DNA from: Lojkania enalia
Taxonomy: Eukaryota > Ascomycota > Dothideomycetes > Pleosporales
DNA length: 64,000 nt
Direction: 5' to 3'
Assembly (NCBI GenBank): GCA_010094045.1
Contig: ML986588.1
Coordinates: forward strand, 248,001-312,000
Shown here: piece after piece, positions 1-11,080 of the stretch
How positions within the stretch are numbered: position 1 is the first letter of the stretch
How the letters are laid out: the number at the start of each line of letters is the position of its first letter
Notes under the pieces: model-generated
Seen by the model: the letters and a program-made list of their open reading frames with translations, nothing else
Database searches by the model: none
Told to the model about the DNA's origin: nothing
Position numbers and translations under genes: made by a program

Positions 1-2763
1 GACTGCCAGGACCGTTTGCCTATTGGGATATACCCGGCCTTGTAGGATGAGCGTGGCCCCTGAAGGCTGCGTGATGATTATGTCATCTGGTTTGCTCTCA
101 TGTTCCTCGCCTTTGCTCACTCTGAATTGGGGCATTGTAGGCAGCCCTCCAGGGGCTCTGTAAGGTTCAAATCTGTTAGGCGGTCGATAACACCACATGT
201 TAACAATCATCCTCCCTTTGGTGCTTCCAAAAGCATCGAGAACTCCGCCCAGGATTATATTGAAATCAAAGGTAGATAATCGGATGCCCTGACGTGCGGA
301 AAATGCTAGAAACGTGGAACAAAATACTTTCCAGTCATCATTGATTGAAGACACGATGGCAAGTACACAGTACAACTCATTCCGTAAGCGTGTAAGAATC
401 GTGGCTTCCCATGCAAATAGGAACTCTTTGAAAGCAACCTGTGCTTCAACCTTCGGCGATTCGGTAAAGGATTCTATGTCGTTGGAAGTACGGAGCAGTG
501 TCGCGGCAAAGTTGGCGAGCACTACAGGATGCGGCCAGTAGCCAGGATTTTCCACGACATATTGTTGAATGCTCTGGACAGACGCCCACCGATGCTGTTG
601 GATCTGACTGCTAAGCAAAGCTGTCAATATCTCGGGGGGCATCATTTGTGCTGCGCTTCTACCGACGGTAGCTTTGTCGACAGCTTTCAATACGAGGTCG
701 TTAGATTGCGTGGCCGTCCCGAAACGGATGATGGCAGCAGCTATGTGCCAATTGTGGTACATGCTATTATCGATTAGGGGGCCGTCCAAATCTTTAGATG
801 ACAATAACCAGCTACCAAGATCGAACAATTTTGACTCGGTAATAAGATCCAAAGTTTTGGCAAGTAAAGGCTTAGGGAGCTGAGTGTCAAAACCCGGATA
901 GTCAATGGGGGCTATATTGCCCGTGAAGGGCTGATCCTGCTGTGGAAGACTCGAATTTAGCCTTTCAAAGAATTGACGAAGTGACCTCTGTTTGTTTTCA
1001 TCCGTATACTGCTGCAATGATTGAAACGTTGCCATTGATCCGGATATATCGCCGTTCTCAATGAATGATTGCATTGTCCGATGAAGCAAGCCGATAGACA
1101 CGGCAGAGGGATCAAAAAAATACGGCGGTTCAGGAATAGCGTCGACATCCCCGGAAGGAGCATTGGGAGACCCGACTTCTGTCCCAAAATTAGAGGCGAG
1201 CTTTATCATGCTTAATAGCAGTGCCGGTCGCTTCTCAGGAACGATGCCTCCAGACTCTAGTAAGCGAACTATAATAGAGTCCCAAGATATAGAGCCCAGA
1301 CTAAGGGAATCAAGGTCTAGTAGTTGCTTGAGATTCTCAATGTGGGCCAACAGGGTTTCCGGATCAGTTCCTCGAGCTCCGACTCCAACACGCATAGCAT
1401 TCGCAAGCCCATCGATGAATGCCGTTACAACTTCGCTACTGATAGTTCTCTGGATTAGTGCGTGTCCTTCATTATGGCTAGCCATGTCCCTTCCTTGGAA
1501 GAGCCGCCACCCGAACAAAGTCGGAGTGGATTCCTTTTCCAACTTTTGGACTAATTGCCGCCAACTGATAAGCCGCCATCCAATCTTTTCACGGTCTAGA
1601 AGGATCTTCTCCAAAATAGCAGTTCCGTCCAATACCCATCCCCCATGAAGACAAGACCAAAGAATAAGTTCTAACCATAACTCAGGTGCAATTCCCGAAA
1701 CATAGGCGGTAAAACGGGAGCCTGGAATCTCACGGCCTAAAAAATATTGGGCATTCATCCTTTCCTTCGCATTCTTTGCAGAGGCTTCGTAGGCTCTCCA
1801 AGTCGCATCCGAAAGCGCAGTGAAGATCTTCGCCGATAGAAGATCGAGTGTTGGAGGCTGCTGGAGAGCGAAGTCATCGTATGCTGGTAGGTATTGATAG
1901 ACAGACTCTGGGATTAGTCCCACGTGGTGGAGGTGGGCGATCATTTCTAAGACGCGACTTAGGACGGCGGACATTTTTGGCTCGTCCCGGGCGACCGCGC
2001 TTAAGATGATATTCCCCAAGCTCCGCCATACCTGGCCAAGGGCACGCTTTGCGACATTGTGCTTGTGATTGATGGAGTCCGGTGCGGCTATTAAATCGTC
2101 TAGACTATGGTTGAGCTTCCTAGGAGGCCGGACTCGTTGCGTCAGGAGTGGACCATTTGTCAAATCATCGAGAGACCGGGAGTTGGATTCAGGCCAGATG
2201 ACATTCGCAAATGGCTGGAGCTGGGCTGGAGGCTGGAGTACTCTGGCTCCATCCTCCGCAAGCTTTTTAACAAGCCAAACTGCCGTGTCCCAGCGTCCCT
2301 CCACAAAGCCCATGTAGCCAAGGAGGTCATGCGACACATCTTGAGCCGCATTGAAGGCCAACGCAAAGTCGAGCGGCGTCGCTACCTCGAGGTTCTCAGT
2401 GTTTTCTGAGGTGGTTCGTCGGAGATCAGGAGGGAGAAAAGGGTCGATGGCGGCGAGCCATGACTGAATATCGCTCCGATCGTGCGGTCCATCAGGCAGC
2501 GGAATACGACAAAGCAGACGCTCTTTCGCGTTACTGGGCTGGTGCGGTGGGCTAGAGCTCTGGTTCGGCGGCTCTACGATGGTCTGGTGAGGAGCTTGCG
2601 ATTCAGTGTGCAGCTGTCGGCGGGAGGAGAGGGAGGGATGAAGTGGGCGCGTGAGGGCAGGCGCGAGAAATTCAGGCACTGTCCAAGTCTGGGCAAGTCG
2701 ATGCTGCGACAGACGGAATGCCTGTGTCAGGGCACTGCGGATGCATTTGTGGGCAGCGCACAT
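1..2763 (-). CDS. Large probable mitochondrial helical-repeat (PPR-like) protein, 3' partial
   Basis: One uninterrupted reading frame of 921 codons runs from an ATG at 2763 to the left edge without a stop, so the C-terminus is missing. The first ~60 residues are rich in Arg, Ser, His and Leu and poor in acidic residues, as in a mitochondrial transit peptide. The rest is mostly predicted helix with Trp-rich segments. The last visible residues (GRVYPNRQTV) resemble the G-x-x-P-N-x-x-T pattern of pentatricopeptide helices. Fungal proteins of this type usually act in organellar RNA metabolism or respiratory-complex assembly, but I do not recognise the exact orthologue. No intron is needed. It is transcribed away from the PARP-finger gene, from a 386 bp shared upstream region. 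The existence of the gene is secure; the function is inference. Confidence 0.8.
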   Translation of the reverse strand, partial: MCAAHKCIRSALTQAFRLSQHRLAQTWTVPEFLAPALTRPLHPSLSSRRQLHTESQAPHQTIVEPPNQSSSPPHQPSNAKERLLCRIPLPDGPHDRSDIQSWLAAIDPFLPPDLRRTTSENTENLEVATPLDFALAFNAAQDVSHDLLGYMGFVEGRWDTAVWLVKKLAEDGARVLQPPAQLQPFANVIWPESNSRSLDDLTNGPLLTQRVRPPRKLNHSLDDLIAAPDSINHKHNVAKRALGQVWRSLGNIILSAVARDEPKMSAVLSRVLEMIAHLHHVGLIPESVYQYLPAYDDFALQQPPTLDLLSAKIFTALSDATWRAYEASAKNAKERMNAQYFLGREIPGSRFTAYVSGIAPELWLELILWSCLHGGWVLDGTAILEKILLDREKIGWRLISWRQLVQKLEKESTPTLFGWRLFQGRDMASHNEGHALIQRTISSEVVTAFIDGLANAMRVGVGARGTDPETLLAHIENLKQLLDLDSLSLGSISWDSIIVRLLESGGIVPEKRPALLLSMIKLASNFGTEVGSPNAPSGDVDAIPEPPYFFDPSAVSIGLLHRTMQSFIENGDISGSMATFQSLQQYTDENKQRSLRQFFERLNSSLPQQDQPFTGNIAPIDYPGFDTQLPKPLLAKTLDLITESKLFDLGSWLLSSKDLDGPLIDNSMYHNWHIAAAIIRFGTATQSNDLVLKAVDKATVGRSAAQMMPPEILTALLSSQIQQHRWASVQSIQQYVVENPGYWPHPVVLANFAATLLRTSNDIESFTESPKVEAQVAFKEFLFAWEATILTRLRNELYCVLAIVSSINDDWKVFCSTFLAFSARQGIRLSTFDFNIILGGVLDAFGSTKGRMIVNMWCYRPPNRFEPYRAPGGLPTMPQFRVSKGEEHESKPDDIIITQPSGATLILQGRVYPNRQTVLAV

Positions 2764-3149
2764 TGATTGCTGGGGTGAGCGGTGTAGTGGATGTATGTTC
2801 GTCTCTGACCTGCCAGAACTTTTTTTTTTTGGGAGGTCCATGACGTCTCTGCGTCTCGCTGACGCGCCGGTCCGAGCACCTGGAACAACGCCCGTACGAC
2901 AGGGACACTTCACCTGACATAACAAAACTTCTTCTTCCAGCGTCTCCTTTTCTTCGTCCCTGACAAGCAGTCACTCCTGCGTGACTGCGCCTGCATTGCA
3001 CTTGCTACACTGGCTTTCCTCATGTGGCAAACCTTTTAATCCTCCCTGTGTTCCACGACTCTGCTTCCCCAACACGCGTGTCCACCGTCTACTTCATTCC
3101 CACACATTGGCCGCAAACAACAACTAAGCCAAAGTCTACAAGCTACGCA
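2764..3149. promoter_or_regulatory. Divergent intergenic region between helical-repeat gene and PARP-finger gene
   Basis: 386 bp separate the two divergent start codons. The interval contains a T-run near 2820-2830 and pyrimidine-rich stretches before the 3150 start. No convincing TATA box or known operator is seen. It probably serves as the promoter of both genes. Confidence 0.45.
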
Positions 3150-4403
3150 ATGCCTTACCGCGTCGGTGAGTAATCAAGCTCTGTGTTCCAGTCGCCGAGT
3201 GGAATTGTGTTCAGTTTGAATGGGGCGTCATATAATCCTACTTCATAGAGAGCAACTAGGTCTCTTAGGAATGCTGAACCCTACTTTTCAAACGTCTCAG
3301 ATTAACACATGCCCACTCGGCGGCTATCGGGAACACTGCCTACATTGGTCCCAAATACCTTCCTTTCCAGAAATCAAGCAGCTAATATTTGGCACAGAGA
3401 TCGCTAAGCAGGGGCGAGCTGGGTGCAAGAACAAGGAGTGCAAGGAGAACGATGTCAAAATCCAGAAGGGCGAACTGCGTCTTGGAACACTGGTCACTAT
3501 CCAAGACCATCAGAGCTGGACTTGGAAGCATTGGTGGGCATCTTGCATCGGGCCGAGTCCTCGAAAACTATTGACACTTGTAGGGGATGTGTGACACCTG
3601 TGCAGATCGAGCATTGGAAGGAGGATATTGGTGGTGACCTTGACCTACTCGATGGCTATGACGAGCTTCCAGAACACGCACAGACCAAAGTTCGCGAGGC
3701 ACTTGAGATGGGCCATGTTGCTGATGAAGATTGGAAGGGTGTATGTTGTCATCATGATGGCTACGATTGTTCTATCCTAACGAAAGCCAGGACATTGAAA
3801 TGAATCGACCAGGCATGAAGGGCTTTCGCGTGAAGGTGAAGACGCCCAAGAAGAAAAAAGGCAAGGTCGCGGATGAGGCACGTATCTAGTTATGTATCCA
3901 TAGTTTGCACTAACAGCAGGTAGGACGATGCCGACGTTGACGCCGAGGAAAAACCCAAGAAAAAGCGAGGACGTCCTACCGAAGAAGACCACGCAGAAGA
4001 AGCTCCCGCTACGAAGAAATCCAAGGGAAAAGGGAAGAAAGCCACAGTCAAAGAAGAGGGAGCCGCTAGAGAAGAGGAAGCCAAACCAAAGAAGACAAGG
4101 GGCAAAAAGGCAGCGGTCAAGGATGAGGGAGATGCTGGCAAGAATTCGAAAGCGAAACCTGAGAAAGCTAAGAGCAAGCGGGCTGCTCCAAAGGAAGAAG
4201 AGGAAGAACTAGAAGCTGCTGAAGACAAGGAGCCTAATGAAAAAGTCGAAGCTCCCAAAGCCAAGCCTAGCAAGAAGATAGCTAGTGAGGATAGCCAGGA
4301 GCGAGCTCCGCGAAAGAGGTATACTCTCCGCACATTTGTTCGGTTTTCAAGGCTGACATAATAAAGAGGTAGGAAGAAGAAGGCAACCGCTAAAGATGAG
4401 TAG
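3150..4403 (+). CDS. PARP-type zinc-finger nuclear protein
   Basis: A six-exon model gives 273 aa: 3150-3165, 3398-3533, 3584-3740, 3791-3877, 3924-4318, 4373-4403. Residues 1-90 form a PARP-type zinc finger (PF00645 family): MPYRVE start, GRAGC with Cys15 and Cys20, the SWTWKHW segment with His50, and Cys53, followed by DGYDELP and an MNRPG segment. This finger binds DNA breaks or nicks in PARP and DNA ligase III. Fungal proteins of this layout lack a catalytic PARP domain, and none is visible here. The remainder is a Lys/Glu/Ala-rich tail with many KKxxGKK-type basic clusters, so nuclear and chromatin-associated is likely. Odd point: the phase of intron 4 requires either a GC donor (after 3877) or a weak GT donor four codons earlier (after 3865). 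Other introns have clear GT...AG borders; the intron 3 branch site is around 3775. Confidence 0.88.
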
Positions 4404-6834
4404 ACTCGTGACGTGCTGAAGCGTCTCATCACCTACTACGCATAGATTCTGGCAACGGCTCAGGGGGATGCATAGCTTCGTGGTCTCAAGTTACTGGAAC
4501 ACGGATAAGGGAAATGTTTCCCCGGGTATAGGGCGTTGACAGGTGTTGTACCATAGTTAGCCCCTATAGCATGTTCGTTCAATATAGTATAGATACCCTT
4601 TGGCCACTCATTGTAATTTAGAGTCCGAAAACTGAGCATGTTCTCAGGAAGCATTTGCTAAAATTACGACTCAGAACTCGAGATTAGGGAGTTCAGCGGA
4701 TGGATGTTGAGGTGGTAGGCTTGCGTATTCCCTATACTAGTAATGCTTGATTACAATATCCTATCATGATCAGCTCCACAGACCTAGTCAATGTAGTTAG
4801 GTCATTGAGTATCACAATGTCACGATATATGGCATTCGTAACACGTGTCTAAGCATGTTGTGACCGCCGACCTCCACCTAAACAAGCAGATTTATCTTAG
4901 CCCAACCTTCGGATTCTCAATATATACCAGATTGATTTGCTTCACCAGATAAGCCAGCTTTCCGTGCACCTAGCGCTGAACACTGAATTCGAAGTAGTGA
5001 CGTCTCCTCGCTAGAGGATCGTAGAAGATTCAATGAACTAATATCTTGTAAGTATCAGAAGTACAGATCTTATCTTTCAGGACATATCAGGGGGTAGTTT
5101 CTTTATTCCGATCGACTGCTTCGGGTAGGGTGTGGCATCTCCTGCAAAAGCATGACGCGCGGTCGAAATCCTATGCTGCGAATACGTTATTCCAGCAAGC
5201 CGGATCGTCTGGATCAGTTCCTTCAAATAAACATTATTCTTCTCAATTAGGCTCATCTGCCAAAAATTAGCTGAACGTGCTTTGTCGGCGCCACTACGGC
5301 GTCCCTAAGAAAGTAGGTATCGTCGACTATGACGCCTAGCTTTTTTTCAAATAAGCAACCGTTTTACCATGACTATTTTCCGCTTGCGGAACGGTTGCAA
5401 TAAGCTGGGTAACTTCAAACTTTCCCTGTTTAGATCATAGCTTAGTGTAGCCTAGTAAATCCGATCTGAATTCCCTGGATCTAACTTGTTACGGTCGATC
5501 CTGGATTGGCACGATGCTGTTATTATTGTGAATTCTGACGGCTTGCGATCTAGCAAGTGACTTTCCGATTCATTCAATGCGTCTATATTATCGGATACTC
5601 CATAAATACCTCGAGAAGCATGACGTATTAAACTAGCCCCAGAAAAACATATGAAGAGCTCCCAAGTCGCCATTATCCTCTATCAGCTTAACAAATTATT
5701 ATCAACCCCAAATTTTTGCTTCTCAAGCTACAGCTATTCAACTTTATATTTCCAAGTTAACAGCTCCAATATGTTCGCCGCCTCCGATGACCAGTACGAG
5801 CAGCAGAACAACGATATCCAGGACAGTCCTACAGGTGATTCCGAGAACAATGCTAACGAGACGTTCAGCTCGCGATGAGAACGAGGCCATTGATAGTAGC
5901 GACATTGTCGAACCTCGCGCCCGGAGAGCCACCAGGATGGCTGGAACGTATACCGAGCCTGGAGACGAGGAAGGCCTTCCAGGCCCAAACTAGGGAACAT
6001 CGGCTATCCGAAAGTAATGAGGCAATTGAACACAGGTTCTATACGATAGTGTGGATTAGTGACTTCATCTATTTATGATCGTTCCCTCGCATTCAGACTT
6101 CGACAGCATCGTAATAATAGTAAAATTGTTAATAAAAATATAACATTGCTATTATGGCTCAGAAGAGTTTTTGATCACATATCTTGGATTACTAGAACTT
6201 ACGCTCTAGGTTCATATTGTCGGTAGCTCAATGCTATTGATCTCACCAATTACTACCAAGAAGTGTAGGAGTCCCTGTGGAGATTCAATCAGTGATATCA
6301 TGAAGTTACCAACGCTGTCTCACTAGCTCCCGATTTGTGGCATTACTTATGTGTTGTTTTCCATCTCTGCTATTGGAGTATTTAGTTATAATTAGGCTAC
6401 CAGGGACTCATTTATCATAGCCTCTCTGCGCGTTAAGGCTAGTTTAGCTAGAAGTTGTTTGTACGAATTAAACGCTAACTTTCGGCCTATTCGCCAAGCT
6501 TGATCTATCATTAACTTCTGTAATTCAAACTATAGTATTACATACCATCTCTTCCTTCATGAGGCAGCTTGGGTTTGCTGCGCCTTTATAAACCCGCATT
6601 TGATGGTGTGTTGTGTCCGCAGTGCTTGATGCGACGCAACAGTGAAAGCATCTGACACGATATATTGAGCGCGTTTGATTTCAAAACAGCGCGCCATCTG
6701 GCCCAAAACGCCAAAACCTAAACATCACTTCTGAGACCAAGACAAGAGCGAACAGAGGGACGCTTTTGGCGGGGTGTGCCTCGAAGTACATATTCTCACA
6801 GCCAAAACCTTAGCCTGCCTTTTGCACTTCGAAT
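4404..6834. other. Gene-poor intergenic region
   Basis: 2.4 kb of AT-leaning sequence without a convincing coding frame. Two overlapping short ORFs around 5760-5993 (the longer 68 codons) are the only frames of note and were not accepted. No terminal repeats, transposase frames or RNA genes were recognised. The final ~250 bp before 6835 is presumably the promoter of the downstream gene. Confidence 0.5.
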
Positions 6835-8372
6835 ATGGGCAAACACAACAAGTCGGACGGAACGGTTGCTGTACCAGCCAGAATGTCATTTAAGCTGCCA
6901 CCGCCAGAGGACCTCAAGTGCTATATTTCAGGCATTGAGGGCCTGCACCCAATCCGAGTTGGTGTAGCCTACTATTACAGGGGACATTACATCTATGGCC
7001 GGTCTATGAACCCTCTAGAGCCGCTGCCTTACTCAACAAAGACGAAACGCATGACAATCGCCGGCACTATACCTGGCAGCGCTCCACCATATGATCAGCA
7101 TGGCATGAACTTAGTCCGCGAGAGCGACGTTGGAGCCCTTAGCAAAGCAATTGTTTCCGAGTGCCACGCTCGCCTATTATATGAGACTTCTGAAGAAGCC
7201 TACGACGACCACTCGGAAGATGAAGGCCCGTCTCTACTTGCTGATCATCAAGGCGATGCTGCAACTAAAAAGCGTCCAAGCACCACTAAGTTAGCGACCT
7301 CAGACAGTAAGTCAATCTCCCCTCCCTCAACCCACTGTATATTGATGAAAGCTTAGAATACCATGATCCGGATGTCGATACTGCGTATGTAGACGAGGCT
7401 GCTGGCACGGCTGCGGATATGCGTCCGCCTACTACTTCAACAGGCCAGTTCTACTCTCCCCACGACAAGGCTCATTTCTTGGCTCAATCTGCCCCTGGTT
7501 CGAGACTACCTTCTTCACCAGGGTCGGCTCTCAACTCGGCTCCTGGCTCTCCACGGCCTGTTCCTGTGCGCGAAGGTGTCTCATCTTCACGGATGTTGAA
7601 ACTTCTTGCAGAAGAAGGCATCGTCCCGCGTTCCCGATTACCATTCGCGGAGTACCATGGTGAGACTTACGCGGATTACAAAAATACGGACACTGATCAC
7701 TCTTTTCCACTCTTAGCAAGTCACTCCAGCGCTCAGTTACTAGCACCGAAGGAGACATTATTTAGCCACTCAAGATCGACCTCCAACAGCATGAGAGGCC
7801 TTTCAATGAACAGTGCTTTATCTCGAGCTGCCATACCAAACTCTGGTAGGGCAACCCCGATTGCTGCTAATGATGGTGGTTTGATGATGGTGGACCTCCC
7901 CAATCGTGTTCGAGCACCTGCCCCGCGTAACACGACAACGCCTACTAAGGAGATAGGAGTTCTCTGGACCCACGAGTCACCATATGACCCTGTTTTGGTG
8001 AGTTTCCGTCCAGCTTCACCAATCGATACGGGTACGGTTTATACAAGGGCCATCGGCAGCGGTCGCCCACGCAAAGCTTCAATCGCCCTGAACAAGGCGT
8101 ACAACGACCGTACTCGTTCATCTGCAGACTCGAAATATTATCAGGACCCGGGTTACTACGCCTTCGGTTCGACAGAATCCGTCCCCGCAAACGTTACTAA
8201 GTGTCCCATTCATAGTCATGGTTGCGATGGCGAGTCCGTTGCACAACTCCACTTGACAGAGGCGTGTAGGCAAGGGGCTGGTTTCAGGGATCTTTATCCC
8301 ACGATATCTAGCCATGGAAGAGTCATGATCGACTGGCAGAAGGTTCTATGGGAAGTGAAGGACAACATGTGA
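6835..8372 (+). CDS. Unrecognised 495 aa protein with Cys/His-rich C-terminal segment
   Basis: Two exons, 6835-7306 and 7357-8372, joined by a 50 nt GTAAGT...TTAG intron in phase 1, give 495 aa. I do not recognise the family. Residues ~20-110 look folded (YYYRGHYIYGR, KTKRMTIAG). An acidic stretch follows (residues ~125-145), then a Ser/Pro-rich middle region. Near the C-terminus lies KCPIHSHGC...HLTEAC, whose Cys and His spacing could bind a metal. A second candidate intron (7660-7716, 57 nt, good GTGAGA donor, CTGATC branch, CTCTTAG acceptor) lies inside the second exon. It is a multiple of three and contains no stop, so both spliced and unspliced products stay in frame. Function unknown. 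Confidence 0.75.
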
Positions 8373-9426
8373 GGGCGTGAAGTGCGTTGGGGCAAGTTTG
8401 GATGGAGTAGTCTCACCCGAGACAATTCTATCTGTCTTTCGCCTTTGCTAGTTCGATATGTTGACTATGAGAGGGCTTGACGAATGCAAGGTTTTCTGAA
8501 TTTGTGCACGGATGAAGGGCAATGGGAACCACTCTATTAAGGAGCACGGTATACCCTAGGTGTAATAGGCATTTTGGCTCGGGCTATAGGGAAGCAGAGA
8601 GATCACGTTGCAACGGCCTCTCAACTTTAGAGCTCAAGATCAGTAACTCGACCATGATAAAAGTATATTTTGGTGTCAAATGTAATAATTCGAAGACTGA
8701 TTATCATAGAGCTTTGCAAGCGTGAGGGGAGCTTGCAAGAGATGTTGGAAGCTAACTTGTGGCAATGCATGTGATACATGAACCTGCGGCCTTGCTCCCA
8801 GTTTGTTTAATTGTACAACGTAGCTCAAGCACCGATGCAGTGTACACAGCGCAATCACCTCCGTGGTTCGAAACGCATCCCGCGTCATAGATGATAAAGA
8901 CTGATGCTCGGGGTGGATGGCGAGCGTTCCAATCTCCGCGATGGGGAGGAGGGGGGGNNNNNNNNNNNNNNNNNNNNNNNNNNNNNNNNNNNNNNNNNNN
9001 NNNNNNNNNNNNNNNNNNNNNNCGATGTGGCTGCTTTTTTTTTTAGCGTGGCGTTTCGACTGATCGCGAAAACGCGACAGCGTCGCAGGTTCTCCTTTCC
9101 ATCGCCCATTGCCTCAACAAGAGTCGTCAAGAGCCGTTCTGCAACACGCCTCTATTGTGCAATACAGCGCAACTTTTTATATGTCTCACATGTCGGTTTT
9201 GCAAAGGCTCGGGCCGTCTGCAGTGCATACCAACACGCCATCCGGTTACTACCTGCAGCTTATCGCATCCGGCAAGACTGACTAAGGAGGAATCCAAGCT
9301 GCATATCTCCAAGCAAGAGTATCAAAGGCCATTAGCTCACTCTCGAACTTGGAAAGGCAACCCGACGGGACGTTCAATAGGCGCCACTTTTTTTTTTTCA
9401 TTCTATTAGGGACGGAGACGGTAATC
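8373..9426. other. Intergenic region with assembly gap
   Basis: About 1 kb without a supported gene. It contains the assembly gap and flanking homopolymers (G-run before it, T-run at ~9037). A further T-run at ~9389-9398 sits just upstream of the next start codon. A frame upstream of 9427 stays open through this T-run but has no ATG, so it was not used as coding sequence. Confidence 0.5.
8958..9022. other. Run of Ns (assembly gap)
   Basis: 65 consecutive N characters, preceded by a purine (G/A)-rich stretch and followed by a T-run, suggesting low-complexity sequence that did not assemble. Confidence 0.99.
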
Positions 9427-11080
9427 ATGGAAGCTGCAGTTATCGGATATGCCACCCCAAAAGACTGGCAGGATGCTATGAGAAATAACTCCCGATATAA
9501 AATGCACGAGATAATAGAAAGATTGGGGCTGAAGGCGAACTGGTCCTCCAACAAACGCGGTAAAACAAATTTTGACAGCCCTCTAGTCAAGCAGCTGGTT
9601 GCAGACATGGGCGACGTTGTTGCCGGTCTCCCTAAGGAACACCACGAGCTTCATGCACACCTTTCCGCCCCAGGGAGTTTGAGGACCGAAGTGGAAGATC
9701 TCTTGAAAAAACATGGCTCTGAAATCTGGGGGCGTACGGGTCCTAGGGAACATCTCGTCAAAGCGGGATCTGCTGACGTTGAGCCACTCTTTTATCCAAA
9801 GGACCTCTATTTTGAAAACGAAGAAGATCGTTCACTGTAAGAGAATCTACATCAAGCACCTTTCCGATATGGATGTTGATCATTTGTAGCATACGGGTCT
9901 TGTTACATTGGTGGCTCGGTCAAAAGGCTTTCAATGTAATACTTGCCCGTGATCGCATGGCTCGAGAGAGGAAGAGGAAAGAAATGTTTAGGAAAGCTAG
10001 GGCCAACGGTCAAGGCCCTCACGACACGGCTTCGCCTCTAGACGTATCTCAGATCCCGGGCATACTGTCTAACGAGCCACCACGTCATGCACAGATTTTA
10101 CAGCTTGATACAGGGGTAGGAAGTCGGCCCATGTCTGCAGCGAGCCTCACTCCACCAGCATCAAGCGAAAGTCCAATAGTGCAACCGCGGCCAAGTATAA
10201 GTGCGAGTACCAATGGCTTCACCGCGATAAATGCGAAAATTCACCGGCAAGAAGATGCATTTGCTCGACCTGTATCTGTACCGCGCCAATCAACATCACG
10301 GCAAGTGGCTGCGGAACTAGAGAACTTAGTATCGAACTTTCTCTGGGATATGGGCACCGCTGCAAAAGGACACGAATATCGAACAGCATCACCTGCGACT
10401 CCGCAATTTGCACCGGGCGAAGCGTCACGTAATGGAACAGCTCATCGAGGTCTGGATATAGATACGCTACGCGCCTTTCGCAGGTATATCTACCCTAACC
10501 AGGACGGACCAGAATGCGAGGAGGAGCTGCTGCTACGCCGCCTTGAGACAGCTTGGCGAGATACAGTAAGAAGCTGCCACAAAGCAAACTATGGAAACAC
10601 GACGCTCTTTGCCGCGAGAGACAGGGCATTCCTAACCTGGATCGAATTAAAGCGGCATCTGGCCGAGCTAGAGCGCGTAGATAAATGTACGTATAGGGCC
10701 TTATGTCTTACCTCGCGTAGTCGCAATCTTTTATCGCGGGCTGACGGATATTAGGCTGGAGAGAAGCACCCAGTTCGGCGCGAGAAACCGAAACGCGCAT
10801 TAAGCACCACATAGCGTTGATGAGTGGCAGCCGCGAGATTATTCGGAGTTGGGAAAGTATTGGGCAGGGCGTAGACGTGCTCTGGGCGCCAAGGCTATCA
10901 GCCGATGATCTATTAGTTCAGGCATTTGTGCTGCTGGCAGGCGAGACTAACACGCCGGATATGCTTTGGGCGCCTGTTAATGTGGCGGATATTATTCGGT
11001 GGCTAAGCGAGAACCTGCGGCATTTCGACGAGGACGAGGAGTTTGGGGAGCGGCGGGATCAGCTGTTTTACGTGCGCTGA
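9427..11080 (+). CDS. FamA-1: clustered novel-family protein (GPxIW/YxKDL N-module plus C-terminal helical module)
   Basis: Three exons (9427-9836, 9890-10686, 10755-11080) with phase-matched 53 and 68 nt introns give 510 aa. Residues 1-137 form the family's N-terminal module: a LGL helix (~33-35), then GSEIW (~97-101), then YPKDL followed by an acidic ENEEDR end (~123-136). A basic stretch (ARERKRKE) and a disordered linker with NGFTAINA follow. The C-terminal module has a YxxYP segment, an acidic helix, a WIELKRHLAELER helix and a terminal AFVLLAGE helix. The same pieces recur in FamA-2 and FamA-3. No known domain was recognised. The basic patches would suit a nuclear location, but this is inference. 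The start is the first in-frame ATG downstream of a poly-T tract. It is in tandem with FamA-2, same strand. Confidence 0.78.

Noticed and set aside
1..2763. Assignment of the large minus-strand gene to complex I assembly factor CIA84
   Set aside because: Only the general PPR-like character fits; the characteristic N-terminal segment I would expect was not seen.
5651..5993. Small gene with MFAASDDQ... and ARDENEAID... parts around 5770-5993
   Set aside because: Joining the two frames needs a 34 nt intron, shorter than any other here. The alternative 68-codon single frame lacks family signal or good context.
8850..8885. GGTTCGAAAC, a B-box-like tRNA motif
   Set aside because: No matching A box, acceptor stem or anticodon arm can be drawn around it.
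9349..9426. Upstream extension of FamA-1 through a poly-T tract
   Set aside because: No ATG; the encoded run of Phe residues comes from a homopolymer. The first real ATG is at 9427.
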